The translations under genes were made by a program, and so were the position numbers. The notes beneath the pieces are model-generated. The model saw only the letters and a list, made by a program, of their open reading frames with translations, did not search any database and was not told where the DNA came from. From Actinoalloteichus caeruleus DSM 43889 (GTDB lineage Bacteria; Actinomycetota; Actinomycetes; Mycobacteriales; Pseudonocardiaceae), in the NCBI RefSeq assembly GCF_000429185.2, contig NZ_AUBJ02000001.1, positions 4,774,001 to 4,838,000 of the forward strand: 64,000 nucleotides of DNA, written 5' to 3'. Each line of letters opens with the position of its first letter. Within the stretch, counting starts at the first letter, position 1. Shown here one piece after another: positions 26,702-34,660 of the stretch.

Positions 26702-28133
26702 TGAGGTAGGCCTCCAGTCCTGCGCGACCGCCCTCACGGCCGAAACCCGATTCCTGGTATCCACCGAACGGCGCGGTGGGGTCGAAGCGGTTGAAGGTGT
26801 TGGCCCAGACGACTCCGGCGCGCACCCGGGAGGCGGCCCACAGGATGCGGGAGCCCTTCTCCGTCCAGATCCCCGCCGACAGGCCGTAGGGGGTGTTGTT
26901 GGCCTTCGCGATCGCCTCGTCCGGCGTGCGGAAGGTCAGCACCGACAGCACCGGGCCGAAGATCTCCTCCCGGGCGATCCGCATCGACTGCTGGACGTCG
27001 GAGAAGACCGTCGGGGCGAAGAAGTAACCGCGCTCGGGGACGGGGCAGGGACTGGTCCACCGGCTCGCGCCCTCGGCGTCGCCGGAGTCGGCCAACTCGG
27101 TGATCCGGTCCAGCTGGGCCCGCGAGTTGATGGCCCCGACGTCGGTGTTCTTGTCCAGCGGGTCACCGATCCGCAGGGTGCCGATCCGGTCTCGCAGGCG
27201 CGCGACCAGCTCCTCGGCCACCGACTCCTGCACGAGCAGGCGCGACCCGGCGCAGCACACGTGCCCCTGGTTGAAGAAGATCCCGTTCACCACGCCCTCG
27301 ACGGCCTGGTCCAACGGGGCGTCGTCGAAGACGATGTTCGCGGCCTTGCCGCCCAACTCCAGGCTGAGCCGGCGACCGGTGCCCGCCAGGCCGCGCTGGA
27401 TCCGCTTGCCCACGTCGGTGGACCCGGTGAACGCGACCTTGTCGACGCCGTCGTGCGCGACCAGCTCGGCGCCGACCTCGCCCGCGCCGGTCACGATGTT
27501 GACCACGCCGGGCGGCAGCTCGGCCTGCTGGCAGATCTCGGCGAAGACGAGCGCGGTGAGCGGCGTGGTCTCGGCGGGCTTGAGCACGACCGTGTTGCCG
27601 CACGCCAGGGCCGGCGCGATCTTCCACGCCAGCATCAGCAGCGGGAAGTTCCACGGGATGACCTGGGCCGCCACCCCCAACGGCTGGGGGTCGGGCCCGT
27701 ACCCCGCGTAGTCGAGCTTGTCGGCCCACCCCGCGTGGTGGAAGAAGTGCGCGGCGACGGTCGGCAGGTCGGCGTCCCGCGACTCCCGGATCGGCTTGCC
27801 GTTGTCCAGGGTCTCCAGCACCGCGAGTTCCCGCGACCGTTCCTGGATGAGCCGGGCGATGCGGAAGAGGTACTTGGCCCGTTCCGCGCCGGGCATCCGG
27901 CCCCAGACGCGGTCGTAGGCACGACGGGCGGCGCGCACCGCGCGGTCCACATCGGAGGCGGCCGCCGTGGTGACCTCGGCGAGGACCTCCTCGGTGGCGG
28001 GGTTCACGGTCTTCATGGGCTCCCCGGCGCCGTCGACGAACTTCCCGTCGACGAACATCTGGTACGCCGGTCGCAGGTTGGCGATATCGGCGGACTCGGG
28101 AGCCGGGGCGTACTCGAAGGGAGTCTCGGACAT
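26694..28133 (-). CDS. NAD(P)-dependent aldehyde dehydrogenase
   Basis: A 479-residue active aldehyde dehydrogenase. [12 protein letters not shown] supplies the general-base Glu, and [15 protein letters not shown], at about residue 290, contains the catalytic Cys. [17 protein letters not shown] and FTGSTDVGK are the cofactor-binding segments. Length is normal. The ATG at 28133 has GGAG upstream. It follows deoC by 47 bases and overlaps the cysteine-less ALDH-like gene. Together with DeoC, which releases acetaldehyde, its likely substrate is acetaldehyde or a related short aldehyde (inference). Confidence 0.93.
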   Translation of the reverse strand: MSETPFEYAPAPESADIANLRPAYQMFVDGKFVDGAGEPMKTVNPATEEVLAEVTTAAASDVDRAVRAARRAYDRVWGRMPGAERAKYLFRIARLIQERSRELAVLETLDNGKPIRESRDADLPTVAAHFFHHAGWADKLDYAGYGPDPQPLGVAAQVIPWNFPLLMLAWKIAPALACGNTVVLKPAETTPLTALVFAEICQQAELPPGVVNIVTGAGEVGAELVAHDGVDKVAFTGSTDVGKRIQRGLAGTGRRLSLELGGKAANIVFDDAPLDQAVEGVVNGIFFNQGHVCCAGSRLLVQESVAEELVARLRDRIGTLRIGDPLDKNTDVGAINSRAQLDRITELADSGDAEGASRWTSPCPVPERGYFFAPTVFSDVQQSMRIAREEIFGPVLSVLTFRTPDEAIAKANNTPYGLSAGIWTEKGSRILWAASRVRAGVVWANTFNRFDPTAPFGGYQESGFGREGGRAGLEAYLNV

Positions 28134-28180
28134 TCCAGTGCTCCAGCGGTAGGTGGTTGGGAGGGGCGGCGGGGGACTCC

Positions 28181-29173
28181 TCAGTCGACCGAGACGTAGT
28201 CGGCGCCGCTGTAGTGGCCGGTCAGCTGCCGCCGACGCTGCATCAGCAGGTCGTTGAGCAGGCTGGACGCCCCGAAGCGGAACAGGCGGGGGGTCAGCCA
28301 GGCCGGACCGGCGACCTCGCGGACGGCGACGAGGTAGCGGATGGCGTCCTTGGTGCCCCGGATGCCGCCAGCCGGCTTCACGCCCCGGTGTTCGCCGGTC
28401 AGGGCGTGCCAGTCACGAACGGCCTGGAGCATCACGTGGGTGACCGGCAGGGTCGCGGCCGGCGAGACCTTCCCCGTCGAGGTCTTGATGAAGTCGGCGC
28501 CAGCGAGGAGCGCCAGCCAGCTCGCCCGCCGCACGTTGTCGTAGGTGGCCAGCTCGCCGGTCTCCAGGATGACCTTCAGGTGGGCGTCGCCGCAGGCCGC
28601 CTTCACGGCCTGGATCTCCTCGAGGACGAGGCCGTACCGGCCGGTGAGGAAGGCGCCCCGGTCGATGACCATGTCGATCTCGGTGGCTCCCGCCTCCACC
28701 GCCATCGCCGTGTCGGCCAGCTTGACCTGCCGGTTCGACCGGCCAGACGGGAAGGCCGTCGCGACCGAGGCCACCCCGATCCCGGTGCCCGCCAGGTCGC
28801 GGACCGCCACCCCGGCCAGGTCGGGGTAGACGCAGACCGCGCCCACCGGGGGCACGTCCGGGTACTCGGGGTCCGGCCGGCGGGCCTTCGCCGTCAACGC
28901 GCGCACCTTGCCCGGCGTGTCCGCGCCCTCCAGGGTCGTGAGGTCGACCATCGAGATGGCGGCGTCGATGGCCCACCTCTTGGCGTCCTTCTTGACGCTG
29001 CGGGTGGCCAGCGTCGCGGCTCGTTGCTCCAACCCCACCTGGTCGATGCCGGGCAGTGCGTGCAGGAAACGGCGGAGCGAGGTCTCGTCGCGGCTCGCCT
29101 CGGTCAGTTCGGGGGGTGGCCCGCCGCTGACCGCGTCGGTGGCCTGGGCTGTCGTGGTCGACCCGGATGGCAT
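28181..29173 (-). CDS. deoC: Deoxyribose-phosphate aldolase
   Basis: A 330-residue class I aldolase cleaving 2-deoxyribose-5-phosphate to acetaldehyde and glyceraldehyde-3-phosphate. The Schiff-base Lys230 lies in DFIKTSTGK, and [13 protein letters not shown] contains the second conserved Lys. [11 protein letters not shown] is also typical. It belongs to the longer DeoC group (over 300 residues). It leads the deoC-ALDH-ALDH operon and completes breakdown of deoxynucleosides begun by DeoA and the purine phosphorylase. Confidence 0.95.
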   Translation of the reverse strand: MPSGSTTTAQATDAVSGGPPPELTEASRDETSLRRFLHALPGIDQVGLEQRAATLATRSVKKDAKRWAIDAAISMVDLTTLEGADTPGKVRALTAKARRPDPEYPDVPPVGAVCVYPDLAGVAVRDLAGTGIGVASVATAFPSGRSNRQVKLADTAMAVEAGATEIDMVIDRGAFLTGRYGLVLEEIQAVKAACGDAHLKVILETGELATYDNVRRASWLALLAGADFIKTSTGKVSPAATLPVTHVMLQAVRDWHALTGEHRGVKPAGGIRGTKDAIRYLVAVREVAGPAWLTPRLFRFGASSLLNDLLMQRRRQLTGHYSGADYVSVD

Positions 29174-29368
29174 GCCCGAAGTCTAGGCGTCGCCCTGGAC
29201 GGTTCCGCGACGCTCGCGGTGCCCGCCGGGGCCCACCCGAGGCGCACCCGTGCGGACGGGGAGGAACGACCGAGCACGGCGGACGAGGGCGGGAGCGGAC
29301 GGCCGCCGCCGCGGGGTCGGGCGGCGGGCTGGTGGGCTCCGACGAGCCGACGGTTACCGTGGGCCGCT

Positions 29369-29992
29369 ATGGACGTCTTCGTCGTCGAGCACCCCCTCGC
29401 GAGAGCCCGACTCACCACGATGCGGGACGCGCGCACCGACAGTGCCGCCTTCCGCTCAGCCCTGCACGAGCTCACCCTCATGCTGGTGTACGAGGCAACC
29501 AGGGAAGCCCAGGTCAGGACCGAGAAGGTGCACACCCCGGTGGCGATGGCCACCGGCTACCGGCTGGCCAACCCGCCGCTGCTGGTCCCGGTGCTCCGCG
29601 CCGGCCTGGGCATGGCGGACCAGGCGCACCTGCTGATCCCCGAGGCGCAGATGGGATTCGTGGGGTTGGCCCGCAACGAGGAAACCCTGCGACCCACGCC
29701 CTACCTGGAGTCGCTGCCGGAGAGCCTGGAGGGACGGGCCGTGCTGGTCCTGGACCCCATGCTGGCCACCGGGGGTTCGATGGAACACACCATCCGGTTG
29801 CTGGCCGACCGGGGAGCGACGGACATCACGGCGGTCTGCGCCTTGGCCGCGCCGGAGGGCGTGGAACACCTCAGGAGGAGCGGCCTGCCGCTCCGCGTCG
29901 TCACCGCCAGCATCGACCAGCGCCTCAACGACTCCGGGTACATCGTGCCCGGTCTCGGCGACGCGGGTGACCGGCAGTACGGCCCGGCCTGA
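29369..29992 (+). CDS. upp: Uracil phosphoribosyltransferase
   Basis: A 207-residue enzyme making UMP from uracil and PRPP. The start [20 protein letters not shown] and the PRPP-binding loop [18 protein letters not shown] are diagnostic. [18 protein letters not shown] at the end is the conserved uracil-binding C-terminus. The ATG at 29369 is the only start that matches the family's N-terminus. It is divergent from deoC and convergent with a TetR gene. It recaptures uracil released by pyrimidine nucleoside phosphorolysis. Confidence 0.96.
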   Translation: MDVFVVEHPLARARLTTMRDARTDSAAFRSALHELTLMLVYEATREAQVRTEKVHTPVAMATGYRLANPPLLVPVLRAGLGMADQAHLLIPEAQMGFVGLARNEETLRPTPYLESLPESLEGRAVLVLDPMLATGGSMEHTIRLLADRGATDITAVCALAAPEGVEHLRRSGLPLRVVTASIDQRLNDSGYIVPGLGDAGDRQYGPA

Positions 29993-30094
29993 CGCGCCGC
30001 TCGTCGCGGGGCGCCGGTCCGGGCCACCCAGGCCCGCCGCTCGCCGGGCACAGGGGGTTACGGGGCGCCCGCCACCTCCGGCCACGGTGGGGGA

Positions 30095-30116
30095 GGGCGC
30101 CTCGGTGCCGGCGCCC
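30095..30116 (-). terminator. Short hairpin after tetR gene
   Basis: Perfect 7-bp stem GGGCGCC / GGCGCCC with an 8-base loop, directly past the TetR stop at 30119 and in the convergent gap with upp. Confidence 0.45.
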
Positions 30117-30118
30117 GG

Positions 30119-30709
30119 TCAGCGGAGCCAGCCTCGGGCGTTCGCGCGAAGCGCCCGCTCGTAGCTCGCCTCCACGTCCAGGTAGGGCGGGACCCGGTGA
30201 CCGAGCTCCAGCGACACCAGTCCGTGGACCTGCCCCCAGCAGCCCATGACGATGGTCTCCGGTGGGGCCTCCGCCAGCACGCCCCGCTCCAGCCCCCTGC
30301 GAACCGCCTCGAACAGCGGGCGCAGCGCGCGTCGGCCGCGCTCGCGGGAGTCCTCGCCCAGCGGGCTGGGGGCCGTGCCCTGGCTGAACATGACTCCGTA
30401 GAGGTGCGGGTCCGCCAGTGCGCTGCGGCGGTAGGCGAGCCCCAGCTGGATCAGGTCCTCCACCGGGTCGTCGGTGCTCGGCACCTCGGCGAGCCAGACG
30501 GCGAAGCGGTCGAACGCCTCACCCAGCAGGGCCTGCACGAGTTCCGGCTTGCCACCGAAGAGGGAGTACACCGCCGTCGTCGACGTTCCGACGTCGTTGG
30601 CGAGGCGGCGCAGGCTCAGGCCCTCGGGGCCGTGCGCCGAGAGTAGTTCCCCGGCGCGGTCGAGCAGCCGGATCCGTAAGGCGTCGTCGTGAGTCCGTGG
30701 TCGCGGCAC
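30119..30709 (-). CDS. TetR-family transcriptional regulator
   Basis: A 196-residue TetR regulator. Its helix-turn-helix is at about residues 30-55 (SLRRLANDVGTSTTAVYSLFGGK). The C-terminal domain, with PHLYGVMFSQG and CWGQVHGLVSLELG, matches the TetR_C_33/WHG group. The GTG start at 30709 has no ribosome binding site but a TAGCCT -10 element six bases upstream, so the message is probably leaderless. Targets are unknown; the nearest genes are upp (convergent) and the mrp operon upstream on the same strand. Confidence 0.9.
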   Translation of the reverse strand: MPRPRTHDDALRIRLLDRAGELLSAHGPEGLSLRRLANDVGTSTTAVYSLFGGKPELVQALLGEAFDRFAVWLAEVPSTDDPVEDLIQLGLAYRRSALADPHLYGVMFSQGTAPSPLGEDSRERGRRALRPLFEAVRRGLERGVLAEAPPETIVMGCWGQVHGLVSLELGHRVPPYLDVEASYERALRANARGWLR

Positions 30710-30721
30710 GGCGACAGGCTA
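30710..30721 (-). promoter_or_regulatory. -10 element of the TetR gene, leaderless arrangement
   Basis: On the minus strand TAGCCT (30721-30716) is six bases before the GTG start at 30709. Confidence 0.45.
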
Positions 30722-30840
30722 CGACAGGATCCCGAGGTCGGCGCGCCACGGTCCGTCTACCTGCGACGGTGCGCGGCGGAGGTGACCGTCCGTCCACTGT
30801 GGGACGCGGCCCGACCTGTTCCCGGCCGGGCCGCGTCGGC

Positions 30841-31197
30841 TCAGCCGGACTTCCCGGTCCCCTCCTCGCGGGCCAGCCGCTCGCCGAGCTCGTCGACGAC
30901 CAGGCTCTCCTTCCTCATCGCTCCCGTCCGGTAGGCGACCCGGCCCACCATCTGCGAGATGACGGGAGCGGTGATCATCTGGAACATCGCGACCATGATC
31001 AGGCCGGACCCGTACAGGAAGTCCAGCTGGATCGCGGTGCCCACCAGCAGCATGATCAGGCCCAGTGTCTGCGGCTTCGTCGCCGCCTGGAGCCGCGCCG
31101 TGACGTCGGGGAACCAGAGGACACCGAGCGCGCCCAGCAGGCAGAAGACCGCACCGCCGATCAGGAGGACGGCGGAGATCACGTCACCCACGCTCAT
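30841..31197 (-). CDS. mrpG: Na+/H+ antiporter subunit G
   Basis: A 118-residue membrane subunit with three spans. The pattern LLGALGVLWFPDVTARLQAATKPQTLG is the MnhG/PhaG signature. The ATG at 31197 overlaps the mrpF stop (ATGA). It is the last gene of the mrp operon. The soluble C-terminus (Glu/Arg-rich, about 20 residues) is common in actinomycete versions. Confidence 0.94.
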   Translation of the reverse strand: MSVGDVISAVLLIGGAVFCLLGALGVLWFPDVTARLQAATKPQTLGLIMLLVGTAIQLDFLYGSGLIMVAMFQMITAPVISQMVGRVAYRTGAMRKESLVVDELGERLAREEGTGKSG

Positions 31198-31460
31198 CGG
31201 TGCGTCCCCTTCTTCTCGACCAGTCGGACGGCGGCCATCGATCCGATGAACCCGAGCAGTGCCACGGCGGCCAGCAGGGCGATGTTGGAGCCGTCCTGTT
31301 GGATCGCCATGCCCACGGCGGTTCCGCCGACGATGAGCACGACCAGGACGTCGACGGCGAGGATCCGGTCGAGGGTCGTCGGGCCTCGGACCAGCCTGAT
31401 GACGATGACCAGGCCCGCGGCGCACAGCAGCGCCAGGGTGATGGCGAAGACGATCTGCAT
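31194..31460 (-). CDS. mrpF: Na+/H+ antiporter subunit F
   Basis: An 88-residue small membrane subunit with three spans. The segment RLVRGPTTLDRILAVDVL is the MrpF/PhaF signature. The start overlaps the mrpE stop as TGATG and the stop overlaps mrpG as ATGA. Confidence 0.94.
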   Translation of the reverse strand: MQIVFAITLALLCAAGLVIVIRLVRGPTTLDRILAVDVLVVLIVGGTAVGMAIQQDGSNIALLAAVALLGFIGSMAAVRLVEKKGTHR

Positions 31461-32098
31461 CAGCGGTCCTCCTCTGGCGGCGTCGGCCGGGCCCCGGCCG
31501 ACGGTGGGGCCGACGGCGGCGCCGGCTGGTCGGCCTCGGTCGGGCCGAGGTGGTCCAGCGCCCGGACGTCCTCGTCGGAGCCGATGGCCCGGACGACCCA
31601 GGACTGCATCTCCAGCACCTCACGGCGGATCTTCGCGGCGTCCTCCTCGCCCTGCATCCCCAGGGCGTAGACGTAGAAGACCCGCTGCTCGCGGTCGATC
31701 TGGAGGACGAACTTCCCCGGCCCCAGCGAGACCAGGTTGGCGGCGGTGGCCACCACGTGGTCGGTGTCGGCCGGCACCGGCACGGCCACGATCCCGGCCT
31801 TCGTCCTGGGGCCGTAGCTGATCGACTCCCAGGCCACCTGGAACGCCGAGGTGAACAGGTCAGCCAACAGCCACCACAGCAGCTGGAGCACCCGCAGCGG
31901 TCGTAGGCGGCCCCGGCGCGTGATGGGGGGCATCGGGAACACCAGGACCACCACCGAGGCGACGATCACGCCCCCGAGCACCGTGGCCACGTCCAGGGTG
32001 CCCCACAGCATCAGCCAGACCAGCGTCAGCCACACCACCAGCGGCGCCCGCCGCCAGGCGTGCCGACGGGTCGCGAGCAGGGCCGTCATCTTGCTCAT
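31460..32098 (-). CDS. mrpE: Na+/H+ antiporter subunit E
   Basis: A 212-residue subunit with two to three N-terminal spans and a soluble domain (HVVATAANLVSLGPGKFVLQ), matching MnhE/PhaE. About 25 Pro/Ala-rich residues extend the C-terminus. The ATG at 32098 overlaps the mrpD stop. Confidence 0.92.
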   Translation of the reverse strand: MSKMTALLATRRHAWRRAPLVVWLTLVWLMLWGTLDVATVLGGVIVASVVVLVFPMPPITRRGRLRPLRVLQLLWWLLADLFTSAFQVAWESISYGPRTKAGIVAVPVPADTDHVVATAANLVSLGPGKFVLQIDREQRVFYVYALGMQGEEDAAKIRREVLEMQSWVVRAIGSDEDVRALDHLGPTEADQPAPPSAPPSAGARPTPPEEDR

Positions 32099-33627
32099 TC
32101 CGCCTCCTCACCGAGCACCGCGGTGCGATAGGGGCCGCCGTCGAGCAGGTCGGTCGCCGCACGCGTGCTGATCTCCGACAGCGGTCCGGCGAACACGGCG
32201 ATCAGCACACCGAAGACCACCAGCGCGGACGTGGCCGAGACCATCGTGCGGGAGGTCGAACCGGTGCCGATGATCAGCTCGTCGGTGGGATCCGGATCGG
32301 GGTGGGGCGGCTTCGACTTGCCCCAGAACGCGAAGACCCACACCTTGGCCATCGCGTACAGCGTCAGGAAGCTGGTCAGCACCGCCGCGCCGGTGGCCAC
32401 GTAGGCCATCGTGGTGCCGACCTCGGCCCCCGCCTCCAGCAGTGCCAACTTCGCGACGAAGCCGGAGAACGGCGGGATCCCGGCCAGGTTCAGCGCCGGG
32501 ATCGCGAACAGGAGGGCGATCGCCGGGTACAGCTTGGCCAGGCCGCCCATCCCCCGGAGCGCGACCGTCCCGGTGTGCCGGGTCAGCAGACCGCTCACCA
32601 GGAACAGCGTCGCCTGCACCGTGATGTGGTGCACCACGTAGAGGATCGCGCCAGCCAGGCCGGTCACGTCGTACAACGCCAGGCCGAACAGCATGTACCC
32701 GATGTGGCTGACCAGCAGGAAGGACAACAGCCGGTTCAGGTCGTTCTGCGCGATGGCTCCCAGGGCACCGATGATCATGGTGATCACCGAGAACCAGAGC
32801 AGCAGGGTCCAGCTCTCCCCGTGGTCGAAGACCAGGGTCTGGGTCCGGATCAGCGCGTAGACGCCGACCTTGGTCAGCAGGCCGGCGAACACGGCGGTCA
32901 CCGGGGCCGGGGCGGTCGGGTAGCTGTCGGGCAGCCAGAAGTGCAGCGGCACCATCGCGGACTTGATGCCGAAGACCACGATCATCATCAGCGCCATCGC
33001 GGACTGCACGCCCACCGGCAACGCCTCGACCTTGCCGGAGAGGTCGGCGAGGTTCACGGTGCCCGTCGCCGCGTACACCAGCGCGATCATCGTGATGAAC
33101 AGCAGCGAGGACGTCAGGCTGACGATCGTGTACGTCATCCCGGCCCGCACCCGGGTCGCCGTCGTCCGGCGGGTGATCAGGACGTAGGACGCGCCCAGCA
33201 TGATCTCGAAGGCGACGAAGAGGTTGAACAGGTCGCCCGTGAGGTAGGCCATCGAAACGCCAGCGCCCAGCACCAGGTACATCGGGTGGAAGGCGGTGCT
33301 GGAGGTGCTGCGGCCGTAGTCGGTGATGCGCTGGCCGATCGAGTAGACGAGGACCGCGAGCATCACCACCATCGAGATGAGCATCAGCAGCGCGGACAAC
33401 CGGTCCGCGACCAGGGTGATGCCGACCGGAGCGTCCCAACCCCCGAGCTGGAGCACCACGGGGCCCGACTTGTCCGCCTCGGCGAGCAGGACCACCGCCA
33501 GCACGGCGTTCGCCGTGAACACCACCACGCCCAGCAGCCGCTGGAGCGTCGCGAACCGGCCGAGCACCAGCGAGAGCCCGGCGGCCAGCAGCGGCAGAAG
33601 GATCGGCAGCGCGACCAACATCGTCAC
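32095..33627 (-). CDS. mrpD: Na+/H+ antiporter subunit D
   Basis: A 510-residue proton-translocating subunit of the proton_antipo_M family with about 14 spans. It keeps the conserved Lys in GIKSAMVPLHFWLPDSYPTAP and the loop AIAQNDLNRLLSFLLVSHIGYM. Homologous to complex I antiporter-like subunits. The start is the GTG at 33627 (GTGA overlap) or the ATG two codons later. Confidence 0.95.
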   Translation of the reverse strand: MTMLVALPILLPLLAAGLSLVLGRFATLQRLLGVVVFTANAVLAVVLLAEADKSGPVVLQLGGWDAPVGITLVADRLSALLMLISMVVMLAVLVYSIGQRITDYGRSTSSTAFHPMYLVLGAGVSMAYLTGDLFNLFVAFEIMLGASYVLITRRTTATRVRAGMTYTIVSLTSSLLFITMIALVYAATGTVNLADLSGKVEALPVGVQSAMALMMIVVFGIKSAMVPLHFWLPDSYPTAPAPVTAVFAGLLTKVGVYALIRTQTLVFDHGESWTLLLWFSVITMIIGALGAIAQNDLNRLLSFLLVSHIGYMLFGLALYDVTGLAGAILYVVHHITVQATLFLVSGLLTRHTGTVALRGMGGLAKLYPAIALLFAIPALNLAGIPPFSGFVAKLALLEAGAEVGTTMAYVATGAAVLTSFLTLYAMAKVWVFAFWGKSKPPHPDPDPTDELIIGTGSTSRTMVSATSALVVFGVLIAVFAGPLSEISTRAATDLLDGGPYRTAVLGEEAE

Positions 33628-34085
33628 CGCGTGGCCTCCTTGTCGTTGTCGGTGCCGAACTCGAACTTCCGGTCGGCTCCCGGCTCGTCTGGTTCCTCCC
33701 GCTCGTCGACGCGCTGCTGCTGCCGGCGGATGCGCCGGTCCTCGACGTCGTCACGCACCTCGTCGTGCCCGAGGAGCACGGAGGACCGGTAGGCGAGCGC
33801 GAGCAGGAAGGTGGTCAGGGCGAAGGTGATGACGATCGCCGTCAGCGCCATCGCCTGGGGCAGGGGGTCCGTCATCTCCTCCGCCGGTGACACGCCCACG
33901 ATCGGGGAGCGTCCGGGAGGGCCACCGGCGAGCTGGAGGAACATGTTGGCGGCGTGCCCGACGATGACGATGCCGATGATGATGCGCATCAGGGAGCGCT
34001 GGAGCAGCAGGTAGAAGCCGACCGCGTAGAGCCCGCCGATGGTCAGCGCCATCGTCAGGTTGACGGTGACGTTCACGGTGTTCAT
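33624..34085 (-). CDS. mrpC: Na+/H+ antiporter subunit C
   Basis: A 153-residue subunit homologous to NuoK, with three spans and the motif GLYAVGFYLLLQRSLMRIIIG. DPLPQAMALTAIVITFA is the conserved third span. The charged C-terminal 40 residues are an actinomycete extension. The ATG at 34085 overlaps the mrpB stop (ATGA). Confidence 0.94.
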   Translation of the reverse strand: MNTVNVTVNLTMALTIGGLYAVGFYLLLQRSLMRIIIGIVIVGHAANMFLQLAGGPPGRSPIVGVSPAEEMTDPLPQAMALTAIVITFALTTFLLALAYRSSVLLGHDEVRDDVEDRRIRRQQQRVDEREEPDEPGADRKFEFGTDNDKEATR

Positions 34086-34660
34086 CCGGAGGGCCTCCTC
34101 CTCGGTCGTGGCGACTGTTCCTCGATGCCCGCGCCGAGCGTGCGGAGCAGGTCGCACACCACGCCAACGATCAGCAGGTAGACCCCCATGTCGAGGAAGA
34201 GGCTGCTCACGACGTGCACGTCGCCGAGCACCGGCAGCGTCATGCTCACGTAGGCGCTGGTCAGCGGCGCCTCACCCCAGAAGATCGGAGCGAGGCCGGT
34301 CAGGACGGCCAGGCTGAGCCCGGCGCCGATGATGACCGGCGGGCGCAGCCCGACCGCCGCGCGCACCTCCATCGGCCCGCCGGCCAGGTAGCGGACGACG
34401 AAGGCCTGCCCGGCGACCAGGCCACCGGAGAACCCGCCCCCGGACCGGTTGTGGCCCGCGAACAGCAGGTACAGCGACAACACCAGCACCGTGGGGAAGA
34501 TGATGCGGGCGGCGACCTCCAGCAGGAGCGACCGTTCCCGGCCGTCCCGGTGGCTTCCGACCAACAGCCAGTGCTCCTGCGGGGTGTCCCACTCCTCCCA
34601 CAGGCTGGTCCGGCGCTTCTTCTCACCGGAGGGCTGGGAACGCGGCGGTCCCTCGCTCAC
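34082..34660 (-). CDS. mrpB: Na+/H+ antiporter subunit B
   Basis: A 192-residue MnhB-family protein. The hydrophilic N-terminal 45 residues precede four spans. GHNRSGGGFSGGLVAGQAF is the MnhB signature. It starts with an overlap on the mrpA stop. Confidence 0.94.
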   Translation of the reverse strand: MSEGPPRSQPSGEKKRRTSLWEEWDTPQEHWLLVGSHRDGRERSLLLEVAARIIFPTVLVLSLYLLFAGHNRSGGGFSGGLVAGQAFVVRYLAGGPMEVRAAVGLRPPVIIGAGLSLAVLTGLAPIFWGEAPLTSAYVSMTLPVLGDVHVVSSLFLDMGVYLLIVGVVCDLLRTLGAGIEEQSPRPRRRPSG

